The position numbers were made by a program, and so were the translations under genes. The notes beneath the pieces are model-generated. The model was not told where the DNA came from and searched no databases. It was given only the letters and a program-made list of their open reading frames with translations. DNA of 27,995 nucleotides from DASVCS01 sp036381495 (GTDB lineage: Bacteria; Gemmatimonadota; Gemmatimonadetes; Longimicrobiales; RSA9), in the NCBI GenBank assembly GCA_036381495.1, contig DASVCS010000044.1, positions 1-27,995 on the forward strand, in the 5' to 3' direction. This document shows positions 6,605 to 13,172 of the stretch, piece by piece (positions within the stretch are counted from its first letter, which is position 1; each line of letters starts with the position of its first letter).

Positions 6605-9015
6605 CAGCGGGAACCGAACCGAATTCGATCCCGATGATGTGCCTCTTCCCGGACCGCGCGGGCGATGATGTCCCGGAATTCCCGCTCCTGGACTGCGCTC
6701 ATGCTCCGCAACTGCTCCAGCACATCCGCAGACGCGCCCGCCTCAACGTGGAACTCCGCCGTGTAGTAGAAGTTGAAGACCGGCGCGGTCGCCGGCGGCT
6801 GCGGCTGCGCACTCGGTGCGGCCATCAGGGGCGCTGACAACGGCACTGCGGTCGATCTCTGCGGCGGCTCGGCCAGAGCGGGCAAGGGGGCAAGGCGGGT
6901 CGGAGCAACGACGGCCGGTACCGCGGCCACGGCCGGCGCGGCCACAGCCAGGGGCACCACGGCCATGGCGGCCGCGGTGGCCGCCCGCATCGCGTTGACC
7001 AACGGCGCGGGACGGACGGTCTCGGCGACGGTCTCGAGGATGCGCACGCGGTCGAGATCGCGGAGTGGGCCGACGCGCGGCGGGGAGTGCGCGATGAAGA
7101 AATCGCCGATCGCGCGGGCGACGTTCGCCACCAGCTCGATGGGCTTGGCGGCCATGCTCTTCATGCCCTCCCACAGTTGCTTCAGGATGTTGACGCCGGC
7201 CTCGAAGAAGTCGAGGCCCTGGATCCAGTCGAGCGCGGACCCGAAAGCGGCCTTAACGCCCTCCCAAACCGTCACGAAGAACGCGGACACCTTGTCCCAG
7301 TTGCGGTAGATCGCCACCGGGATGCCGATCAGCGGAGCGACCGCCACGAGCACCCCGGTTGGGATGGCGTTGAACGCCCTCGTCACTCTGTTCCACAGAT
7401 CCACGAAGAACTGAGAGACGGCATCCCAATGCTTGTAGATGAGGAACGCCGCGGCGGCGAGTGCGACGACGCCGGCCACCATCCACGTGATCGGGTTCGC
7501 CAGCAGCGAAGCCGTGAACGACCACGTGGCGACGGTCGCGAGGCGCAGCCCGCCGGCGAGCGCGCTGAACGCGCGGATCGCGCCCGAGAGCGCCTTGCCG
7601 CCGAACACGCGCGTCAGCTCCGTCACGCGCTTGAGCCCGCCGCCGAGCTTGCCGATCACCCGCTGGCCGCCTTCGAGTCCCTCGGCCGCCCCGACCCATC
7701 CGGCCCTGAGGGCCGCGGCGCCGTCGATCGCGCCCGCAACCGTCTTGAACGCGTGCGATCCGACCGCGTGGACGCCCGCGAGGCCCAGCGCGAGCGCGCC
7801 GAACGTGGTCATCGCGGCCACGCCGCCCAGGATCAGGTTCTGAAGCGCCGGGTTGTCATTGATCTTCGTCAGCAGCTTGTTCAGGGCATCGAGCGCCCCT
7901 TGGATCTGGCCGCTGAAGGTGGCCGCGAGCTGGATCCGGAGCAGCTTCCATTGCTCGCGGGTCGTGGTCATCATGGCCAGGAAGTCCTCATCTACCAGAC
8001 CTTCCGCGGCCAGCGAAACCCGCTTGATCCGCTTGAACTCCTCCAGGTTCTCCAGCATCGGAGCGAGGAAGTTCTTGACCTGGACGTCGCCGAAGAGCTG
8101 GCCGAGCTTGAAGGTGTCGCCGCCCGTCAGTTCCTGGATGAGCTTGACCATCTCCAGGATGGGATCCTTGCCGGCCTCCGCCCAACTCTGGAACTCGGCC
8201 TTGATGTCCACCCCCATGTCCTGGAAGCGCTTGACAGTTTCGGGGGCGGTGATCTTGTTCAGGAAATTGCTGAGGTTGTTCGCGGCTTGCCCGCGGTCGC
8301 CGGTGCCCTTCATCGCGATCTGGAGCGCTGCCGAGATGCTCGCGACCGCGTCCAAACCCCGCATCTCGAGCAAAGCGGCCTTCGAGGTGAGTTCCGAGAA
8401 CGCCCCCGCCATGTCTTTCAGCTCGAACTTCCCCTCCTGGCCGGCCTGCGCCATGATGTCCAGGGCCTTCCCGAGCCTGCCCACCGGGACCTCGAGGTTG
8501 TCGATCACGGCGAACGACGCATCGGTGACGTCGCCGAGCGCGGCCACTTCCGCGGTGGCCGTCTTGCCGATCGGCCCCAGCGCCTTGATGCTCGTCTCGA
8601 AGTCGAGGCCCGCGGCCGTGAGCTGTCCGAGCCCTCCGACCAGGGCGCTCTGGGTCTGGTTCACGTCCGCGGACAGCGAACGAAGCTCAGTCTCCGCGAA
8701 CGCGATTTGCTCAGTGGTGAGATCGGCCGTGTTGCCGATGGCCCGAAGCGCATGCTCCGCCGCGACGGCCTGGCCTGGCACTTCGGTGAGCCCCAGACCG
8801 AAAGCGGCGCCGAGCCCGGCGCCGAGTGAGGCCGTACCGATGCGCGCGAGGCTTCCGCTGATCGCGTCCAGATCGCGAGCCATGTTGCGGAGCCCCTTGC
8901 TCCGCTCGGCCACGCGGTTCACATCCTCCAGCGAGCGGGCAGCCTTCCGGAGCGGACCGCTCAGATGGTCTACGGCCCGCAGGACGACGGACAGATTCAG
9001 ATCTCGCGACGCCAT
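6604..9015 (-). CDS. Phage tail tape measure protein
   Basis: 803 aa, uninterrupted. Coiled-coil-rich N-terminus (DHLSGPLRKAARSLEDVNRV), a TP901-type core with the typical GLGQLTAAGLDFETSIKAL and MRGLDAVASISAAL phrases, several hydrophobic helices in the middle (about residues 395-560, including NPITWMVAGVVALAAAAFLIYKHW split by a repeat IYRNWDKVSAFFVTVWEGVKAAF), and an alanine/proline-rich C-terminal region. Tape measure proteins set tail length and line the tail lumen; at about 0.15 nm per residue this one would allow a tail near 120 nm. It follows the tail chaperone pair as in most tailed phages, and is coupled to the Mor/C-like gene downstream. No sheath, tube or baseplate gene accompanies it. 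Confidence 0.9.
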   Translation of the reverse strand: MASRDLNLSVVLRAVDHLSGPLRKAARSLEDVNRVAERSKGLRNMARDLDAISGSLARIGTASLGAGLGAAFGLGLTEVPGQAVAAEHALRAIGNTADLTTEQIAFAETELRSLSADVNQTQSALVGGLGQLTAAGLDFETSIKALGPIGKTATAEVAALGDVTDASFAVIDNLEVPVGRLGKALDIMAQAGQEGKFELKDMAGAFSELTSKAALLEMRGLDAVASISAALQIAMKGTGDRGQAANNLSNFLNKITAPETVKRFQDMGVDIKAEFQSWAEAGKDPILEMVKLIQELTGGDTFKLGQLFGDVQVKNFLAPMLENLEEFKRIKRVSLAAEGLVDEDFLAMMTTTREQWKLLRIQLAATFSGQIQGALDALNKLLTKINDNPALQNLILGGVAAMTTFGALALGLAGVHAVGSHAFKTVAGAIDGAAALRAGWVGAAEGLEGGQRVIGKLGGGLKRVTELTRVFGGKALSGAIRAFSALAGGLRLATVATWSFTASLLANPITWMVAGVVALAAAAFLIYKHWDAVSQFFVDLWNRVTRAFNAIPTGVLVAVAPLIGIPVAIYRNWDKVSAFFVTVWEGVKAAFGSALDWIQGLDFFEAGVNILKQLWEGMKSMAAKPIELVANVARAIGDFFIAHSPPRVGPLRDLDRVRILETVAETVRPAPLVNAMRAATAAAMAVVPLAVAAPAVAAVPAVVAPTRLAPLPALAEPPQRSTAVPLSAPLMAAPSAQPQPPATAPVFNFYYTAEFHVEAGASADVLEQLRSMSAVQEREFRDIIARAVREEAHHRDRIRFGSR

Positions 9016-9048
9016 CGTTGGCTCACAGGTTCAGTGTGGGGCGGCGGC

Positions 9049-9216
9049 TCACCCGCGGTAAGCCGCCGCTCGTTCCGCCTCATCCTCCCGGACCATCTCC
9101 CCCGCCTCGCGGAACCACCACAGGATCTCATCCCAGTCCATGACCCGCAGCTCAGCCATGGGAAGGCCGGTTGCGCGGATCAGGCGGATCAGATCCCGGA
9201 CGCGGGGGAGCTGTCG
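9049..9216 (-). CDS. Frameshift extension of the tail chaperone (gpT-like part of a G-T fusion)
   Basis: After a -1 slip on GGGAAAC the reading frame continues for 55 codons from CGA at 9216 to a TGA at 9051-9049, with RQLPRVRDLIRLIRATGLP, then MAELRVMDWDEILWWFREAGE. The fusion would be about 161 aa (106 plus 55). This extension has no good start of its own overlapping the upstream frame, is rich in tryptophan and acidic residues, and ends shortly before the tape measure start at 9015, exactly the layout of lambda G-T and Mu gp41 frameshift products. Confidence 0.75.
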   Translation of the reverse strand, partial: RQLPRVRDLIRLIRATGLPMAELRVMDWDEILWWFREAGEMVREDEAERAAAYRG

Positions 9217-9533
9217 TTTCCCAGTACGGCGCTGACCAGCACCGTCACGTCCCTGGCCGGCATCTCCTGCACGTCCTCGTAGGTGATGCGCCGCCCGTTG
9301 ATGGTGGTGACCTGCGCGATCAACCCCATCGCCGTCGAGATCGCCCCGCCTCCCGACTGGGACACGATGGATGCCTTCTCCAGGTCCCGGCCCTTGGCGT
9401 CTCGGATCACGGCCGTCGCTCCGGACGGCAGGGTGAGGGTGGTCCGGCCGTTCGCCGGGCCGGCGCCGGACGCGCCGCCCTGCGGCTCGGCCGCAGAGGG
9501 TCCCTGACTGCGCGTGACGTCGTTCTGCGTCAT
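9189..9533 (-). CDS. Tail assembly chaperone (gpG / Mu gp41 type), frame-0 product
   Basis: 114 aa, beginning ATG at 9533, which overlaps the TGA of the upstream coiled-coil gene (ATGA). It contains TTLTLPSGATAVIRDAKGRD and INGRRITYEDVQEMPARDV, consistent with the Mu gp41-like tail assembly family, small proteins that coat the tape measure during tail assembly. Position just upstream of the tape measure gene is the conserved place for these chaperones. Codons 104-106 (CTG GGA AAC) create a canonical slippery heptamer, giving a longer fusion product at some frequency. The recognisable features are family-level; the call rests mainly on position and on the frameshift signal. Confidence 0.75.
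   Translation of the reverse strand: MTQNDVTRSQGPSAAEPQGGASGAGPANGRTTLTLPSGATAVIRDAKGRDLEKASIVSQSGGGAISTAMGLIAQVTTINGRRITYEDVQEMPARDVTVLVSAVLGNDSSPASGI
9216..9222 (-). promoter_or_regulatory. Programmed -1 frameshift slippery site GGGAAAC
   Basis: On the minus strand G GGA AAC is aligned with the frame of the chaperone (GGA is codon 105, AAC codon 106), satisfying the X XXY YYZ rule. A short GC stem (CCCG, loop, CGGG) follows within about 15 bases. The same type of heptamer (G GGA AAG) drives the lambda G-T frameshift. Confidence 0.75.
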
Positions 9534-10252
9534 TGCTCCTGCACCTCGTCTTGTGGGGTGGATGTTGGGCCCTCTGCGTCCTCGCGGAGGCCCTCGATCA
9601 GCCGCTCGGCGACCGCCGGCAGCGGCTCCTGCACGGCTTCAGCGAGCGGAGCCGGCAGATTGGGTTGCATCAGGTAGCCGCGCGAAACCCAGAGGGTGGT
9701 GCTGCTGAGCCTGCTCTGCGCGCTCGGCTTGGCGGTGATTTGCAGCGTGCCGAGAAGGCGGCCGGCCGGCGAATCTTCCCCCCGGTCCGCCAGACCACCC
9801 GCGATCGCGCGCATGGGCAGCAAGACGTCCACGATGAGGCGCCCGATCTCGGCGTGGTAGCGCTCCAGGTATTGCGCCTCGAGCACGCGCAGGCAATCGA
9901 CCTCCGCGGCCGCGACTTCACGTGCAAGGCGCTCCGATGCGCGCTCGTTGCGCAGGGCCTCTTGCTCGAGTAGCTCGACGTCGTCGCCGAGCTGCTCGAG
10001 CTCCGCGTTGACGAGTTGGGCTCGTTCGGCCCGTTCCCGTAGCAGCTGGTCATCCGGCTCCGCCGTGCCGGTGAGGACCGCCTCCAGCCGCGCCGCGTCG
10101 GGCTGTGACTCCATGCGCGAGGTTTCGGCCATGAGCCGGTGCATGCGGCTCCGGATCTCTTCGGCGCGCTGCTGGATCGGCACTCTGCGCGCCTCCATCG
10201 CCTCGAGTTCCGCCCGCAAGTGGAGCAGGCGTGTCACGGGATGATCAGACAC
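9530..10252 (-). CDS. Coiled-coil protein of unknown function heading the late block
   Basis: 240 aa from GTG 10252, which has a GGGGG motif about six bases upstream; ATG 10198 is an alternative. The first 130 residues are heptad-rich (LHLRAELEAMEARRVPIQQRAEEI, LVNAELEQLGDDVELLEQEAL) and strongly acidic/basic alternating, so a long coiled coil is predicted. The C-terminal part (about 150-240) includes LLGTLQITAKPSAQ and VAERLIEGLRED. Its stop overlaps the chaperone start (ATGA), so it is part of the tail-module transcript. I do not recognise a family. In Mu the tail tube gene stands just upstream of the chaperones, but this protein does not look like a tube; a tail-assembly or helper-interaction role is only a guess. 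Confidence 0.7.
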   Translation of the reverse strand: MSDHPVTRLLHLRAELEAMEARRVPIQQRAEEIRSRMHRLMAETSRMESQPDAARLEAVLTGTAEPDDQLLRERAERAQLVNAELEQLGDDVELLEQEALRNERASERLAREVAAAEVDCLRVLEAQYLERYHAEIGRLIVDVLLPMRAIAGGLADRGEDSPAGRLLGTLQITAKPSAQSRLSSTTLWVSRGYLMQPNLPAPLAEAVQEPLPAVAERLIEGLREDAEGPTSTPQDEVQEQ

Positions 10253-10331
10253 TTGGACCCCCAGCCAGCGCGGTTGAATGAGAGCGGCGCAGGGCCGGGC
10301 TGGAGACCGGCGTGCCAACCGGTTGGGTCCT

Positions 10332-10352
10332 TGCGGGATCCGAACGCCCGCA
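10332..10352 (-). terminator. Hairpin between the Mor-like gene and the late block
   Basis: Six-bp stem TGCGGG / CCCGCA with a 9-base loop, about 45 bases beyond the Mor-like stop. A 12-bp perfect palindrome (CCAACC/GGTTGG) follows at 10315-10326. Together they could end the middle transcript and mark the late promoter region (10253-10396), but no clear promoter boxes are visible. Confidence 0.4.
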
Positions 10353-10396
10353 CCCTGCACCGCCGTGAATTCGCAACGTCAGCAATCCGGCTCGGC

Positions 10397-10813
10397 TCAT
10401 CTGATGCCTCCCGCCGCCATCGTAGCGCTGCGGCGGTGACGGTGAACCGTGCGCACCGAGCACCCGACGCGCTTTGCGACAACGTTCGCCGGGTGCCCCT
10501 CGGCCAGGAGATCGGCAATGAGCCGCGCGCGCGTGGCTCGCTGGCTCACCGGCCCGAGCGGAACGGAGATCCGTGCACCGCCGCCGTAGCGGCTCACCAA
10601 CCAGGAAAGCACTTCGAAGCCGACCCGCTTCCCCAGCGGATTCGAGGGACCGACTCGCCGGGGCAGATTCACCGTCTGGCCGCCCAGCTCCGCGGCCACG
10701 CGGTGCGCCGCCTCCTGGCCGAAGCGCTCGCACAGCTCCTCAAGGATGCGAGGCAGCGGCGCGGTGTGCGCCTGTCGTCGTGCCAGCGGGCTGGCCGTGG
10801 ATCGCGCGTCCAT
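10397..10813 (-). CDS. mor: Mor-like middle-promoter activator
   Basis: 138 aa from ATG 10813 (GTG 10822 is equally possible, with a GGTGA motif five bases upstream). LEELCERFGQEAAHRVAAEL, VNLPRRVGPSNPLGKRVG and a C-terminal helix-turn-helix (ARLIADLLAEGHPANVVAKRVGCSVRTVHRHRR) match the Mor transcription activator family. In Mu, Mor is the product of the last early gene and turns on the middle promoter. Here it is separated from the early operon by a strong hairpin and a 267-base region with several dyads, so it probably has its own regulated promoter. It aligns with the regulator at 6185-6604 through the FG(Q/E)EAA..R.A..(L/F) and HTH segments, so the two are paralogues. Confidence 0.85.
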   Translation of the reverse strand: MDARSTASPLARRQAHTAPLPRILEELCERFGQEAAHRVAAELGGQTVNLPRRVGPSNPLGKRVGFEVLSWLVSRYGGGARISVPLGPVSQRATRARLIADLLAEGHPANVVAKRVGCSVRTVHRHRRSATMAAGGIR

Positions 10814-10822
10814 GGGTGACAA

Positions 10823-11085
10823 CTTTCACCCGCCTGACAGATGTGTACACCCTGAACAGGTTCAGGTAGAAGCACCGGGAGGCGGTGTGTGACAGGTCGT
10901 TGGGCGGCCGGCCGCGGGGCTTGCGGTCCGGCCGGATGGCGGAAGAAGTGCAGGGCCGACGCACGCCCCGAAATTGGCCCGTGACGGCCGATCTGGCTCC
11001 TGGGGGCACCGGGGCAAGGGGCGCGCTTATTAAATCGAAATTGAAGCGATTTAAACCGGCCCATCGGCGCCTTAGACCCTGGAAG
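10823..11085 (-). promoter_or_regulatory. Regulatory region upstream of the Mor-like gene, with stacked dyads
   Basis: Non-coding stretch holding GTGTACAC (10843-10850), a 16-bp dyad CCTGAAC-AG-GTTCAGG (10851-10866), and an AT-rich dyad TTAAATCG, nine bases, CGATTTAA (11030-11054) that stands out in GC-rich surroundings. The position between the early-operon terminator and the Mor-like gene suggests promoter and operator functions; exact boxes cannot be fixed by eye. Confidence 0.5.
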
Positions 11086-11089
11086 CGAA

Positions 11090-11114
11090 CCGGCCCCGCC
11101 AGAGGCGGGGCCGG
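11090..11114 (-). terminator. Strong hairpin closing the early operon
   Basis: Perfect 11-bp GC stem (CCGGCCCCGCC / GGCGGGGCCGG) with a 3-base loop, 14 bases beyond the stop of the 129-aa early gene. A short, weak T-containing stretch follows on the minus strand. Confidence 0.75.
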
Positions 11115-11127
11115 CTCAAACGGGCGG

Positions 11128-11517
11128 CTACTTCCGGGCTCGTGCGAGGAATTCCTCGATGGCGGCATCCCGCTCGGCGAGCTCGCCACTCGCCTGCTGC
11201 GCCTCGAGCTCCGCTTCGACCTCCTTCATCTGTTGGCCCGTGCGCCTGAGCAACTCGAGGTTTCGCTCCATCGGCGCGATGCGGCGCTCGTGGAACTGTT
11301 CGTATTCCAGTTGCGCCTTCACGTGCTGAGCGTAGGACTGCAGGCGCCATCGTGGCCCCGCCCGGTCGGGACCGAACCGGTCGAGCGCTTCCTGGTGGAC
11401 GCGCAGGATCGTTCCACGGGGAAAACGCCTGCCGTCCCAGGCCTCGCGCAGCTTCGCTTCGGTGAACGCCTGGAGATCCGGGTCGCGGGCGATCCGACCC
11501 CGGAACGGCCGGATCAC
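11128..11517 (-). CDS. Early-operon protein of unknown function, 129 aa
   Basis: Starts with GTG at 11517 that overlaps the GemA stop (GTGA), so it is translationally coupled. N-terminal IRPFRGRIARDPDLQAFTEAKL, then RFPRGTILRVHQEALDRFGPDRAG, and a C-terminal coiled coil (IAPMERNLELLRRTGQQMKEVEAELEAQQ). Ends with TAG and is followed by the strong hairpin, so it is the last gene of the early operon. No family recognised. Mu early regions carry accessory genes (kil, gam, arm, lig) that modify host DNA metabolism; membership of that class is inference from position only. Confidence 0.75.
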   Translation of the reverse strand: MIRPFRGRIARDPDLQAFTEAKLREAWDGRRFPRGTILRVHQEALDRFGPDRAGPRWRLQSYAQHVKAQLEYEQFHERRIAPMERNLELLRRTGQQMKEVEAELEAQQASGELAERDAAIEEFLARARK

Positions 11518-11963
11518 TTCGCCGCCTCCGTCGGGCCCGCCGGCGGCGTCCGCCCCTGGCCGCGCCGCCGTTTGACCATGGCCCTGAGCGCATCGATCGC
11601 CTTGGACGCGCGCTCCTGCGGGAGGAAGCGGATCGACGAGACTCCGAAGAACCGCTCGAGCCAGTGGTCCAGCGCTTGTTCGTCGTTGTGGCCCGACCAC
11701 TGCCGCCACAGGCTGGCGATCAGCCGGACCTGCGGATCGGTGGCCATCCCCGGCCGCTGACCGAAACCGGACCGCCGGCGGGCGTAATCAGTGAAGCCGA
11801 GCTCGACGAACGCGTCTAGTAGCATGTCGAGCCCTGCGTTGTCCAGCTCCGTCGCGGATTCGACGCCGAGTGCGGCGAGCAGCTCCCGGTAGGCCTCATC
11901 CGGGAGCCCCAGCTGGGCGACGGCCGTGTGGACCTTCCCGAGTTGCTTTCGACTGAGTGCCAT
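11514..11963 (-). CDS. gemA: GemA-like (Mu gp16, DUF1018) early regulatory protein
   Basis: 149 aa. RKQLGKVHTAVAQLGLPDEAYRELLAAL, the LDMLLDAFVELGFTDY phrase, PQVRLIASLWRQWS and WLERFFGVSSIRFLPQERASKAIDALRAM follow the pattern of the GemA/gp16 family found in the early regions of Mu-like phages, which in Mu alters host gene expression and DNA superhelicity. The ATG lies three bases after the stop of the 98-aa gene with a GGAGGG ribosome site embedded in that gene's end. Complete, with a basic C-terminal tail (KRRRGQGRT). The presence of gemA indicates that the element's early region is canonical Mu-like. Confidence 0.85.
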   Translation of the reverse strand: MALSRKQLGKVHTAVAQLGLPDEAYRELLAALGVESATELDNAGLDMLLDAFVELGFTDYARRRSGFGQRPGMATDPQVRLIASLWRQWSGHNDEQALDHWLERFFGVSSIRFLPQERASKAIDALRAMVKRRRGQGRTPPAGPTEAAK

Positions 11964-11966
11964 GGT

Positions 11967-12263
11967 TCAGCCCTCCAGCTTGGTCGATTGGTTGAGCCTG
12001 AACTCGAATTCGTCGCTGAGATCCCTCAGCCGGCCGAGGACTTCCTCCATGGCGATCACGGAGGTCACGAGCGCCTCCATCCAGCCGTTTGGATCGTCGG
12101 GCAGGGGACCGAGCTGCTCCACGATCGCAACGGTGCCCTTCTGGCGCGCCCACGCATCCACGATCGCGGTGGACAGCGGGTCGAATTGATCCCGAATCTG
12201 CTTCATCTGCTTCAGGGGACCGATGCCGGGGGCGGCCGCCCCTCCTGCCGCGGGCGCCATCAT
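11967..12263 (-). CDS. Small early-operon protein of unknown function, 98 aa
   Basis: Starts at ATG 12263 overlapping the MuB stop (ATGA; a second ATG follows immediately). Alanine/glycine-rich first 12 residues, then a largely helical protein: LKQMKQIRDQFDPLSTAIVDAWARQKG, GWMEALVTSVIAMEEVLGRLRDL, ending FEFRLNQSTKLEG. Amphipathic helices, no cysteines, no recognisable domain. Coupled to both MuB and gemA, so it belongs to the early replication and regulation module; the function is unknown. Confidence 0.75.
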   Translation of the reverse strand: MMAPAAGGAAAPGIGPLKQMKQIRDQFDPLSTAIVDAWARQKGTVAIVEQLGPLPDDPNGWMEALVTSVIAMEEVLGRLRDLSDEFEFRLNQSTKLEG

Positions 12264-13093
12264 GCGAGCCTCCCCGGTGCCGTGAGCGCGAGCGAGTCCA
12301 CCGCAGCGTCGAGGGATTCCGTCGTGAACGGCCAACCCTGCTCCATGCGCAGCGCCTCGGTCAGGATCTTTTGCACGTTGCGAAGCCCGCCCGGCTTCTG
12401 GGCCCACTCCCACAGGAACGCCATCAGATCCTCACGCTCGGCGCTGATCCCGCACGCCTCCAGGAACGCCAGCACGTCGCCGGGCTCGCACCCCTCGATC
12501 TCGCACCACCCGCTCACCCGCGACTTGACCTGCGCCAGCTCACCGGTCCAGAGCGGCGCCTGGCGCAGGGATGAGCGGTTCGATCCGACTCTGTTACTCC
12601 GCAAAACGCCGTGATTGCCGGCGAAGACCATGCCCGCACCCGTGGCGTCCGAGATGCTCCGGAGCATGCTCACCGCATCGAGGGTCATGTGCTGCGCCTC
12701 ATCGAAGACGAAGAGCCAACGACCGAAGGACTGTTCCTCACCCTCCAACATGCTCGAGCGCAGCCTCTCCTTCAGCCGGCCGGCGAATTCGAAGAGAGAA
12801 TACGTGCTGATGTAGAGCCGATCGGAGATGAGCTGCGCGACGTCCTGCTTGTTGCGGATCAGCTCGCTCATGGTGAACACGAAGACTCCGGGGTGGCGGC
12901 GCTCGTACTCGCGGATCGCGGTCGTCTTGCCGAGGCCCGCAGAGCCACGAACCACGCCCAGGTCACCCAACTGGTGGACCGCCCAGAGGGTCTTGAAGAC
13001 CCGCTCCGCGGTGGGGGTGGGCACGAACTCCGGGAGCGACGGCCGCCCGTCCGTCGCCGCGTCCGGGTTGTACAGCTTGAGGATGCGTGTCAT
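12260..13093 (-). CDS. B: MuB-like transposition ATPase
   Basis: 277-aa AAA+ ATPase. Walker A GSAGLGKTT at residues 50-58, Walker B LFVFDEAQ at 127-134, and a sensor-1-like AGNHGVL. MuB polymerises on target DNA, activates the transposase and steers insertion away from the element itself. At 277 aa it is shorter than Mu B (312 aa), mainly at the N-terminus, resembling TniB-type homologues. ATG 13093 has an AGGTGA ribosome site upstream. It follows the transposase gene by 79 bases containing two hairpins, unlike the overlapped junctions elsewhere in the operon, so A and B expression may be set separately. Downstream it overlaps the 98-aa gene. Confidence 0.92.
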   Translation of the reverse strand: MTRILKLYNPDAATDGRPSLPEFVPTPTAERVFKTLWAVHQLGDLGVVRGSAGLGKTTAIREYERRHPGVFVFTMSELIRNKQDVAQLISDRLYISTYSLFEFAGRLKERLRSSMLEGEEQSFGRWLFVFDEAQHMTLDAVSMLRSISDATGAGMVFAGNHGVLRSNRVGSNRSSLRQAPLWTGELAQVKSRVSGWCEIEGCEPGDVLAFLEACGISAEREDLMAFLWEWAQKPGGLRNVQKILTEALRMEQGWPFTTESLDAAVDSLALTAPGRLA

Positions 13094-13116
13094 ATTTCAC
13101 CTGCCTGGTAAGGTGT

Positions 13117-13168
13117 GTGCGGGTTCGCCCGCACGCGTGCCCGGTAGGGGATGTGGCCCCTGCCGGGC
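13117..13168 (-). promoter_or_regulatory. Two adjacent hairpins between transposase and MuB genes
   Basis: Hairpin one: 7-bp stem GTGCGGG / CCCGCAC with a 4-base loop (13117-13134; loop TTCG on the plus strand, CGAA on the minus transcript). Hairpin two: 12-position stem with one mismatch, GCCCGG..GGGG / CCCC..CCGGGC, 6-base loop (13139-13168). They fill the A-B gap and may act as an attenuator, an mRNA processing or stability element, or a partial terminator. Confidence 0.6.
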
Positions 13169-13172
13169 ATTT

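Noticed and set aside
7087..8829. 580-codon plus-strand frame inside the tape measure gene
   Set aside because: Mirror of the tape measure codons; composition is biased and there is no recognisable domain, whereas the minus frame is a clear tape measure protein.
10332..10352. tRNA gene fragment (TTCGGATCC-like T-arm)
   Set aside because: Loop length is wrong (nine bases) and no anticodon or acceptor arm can be folded around it; better read as a simple hairpin.
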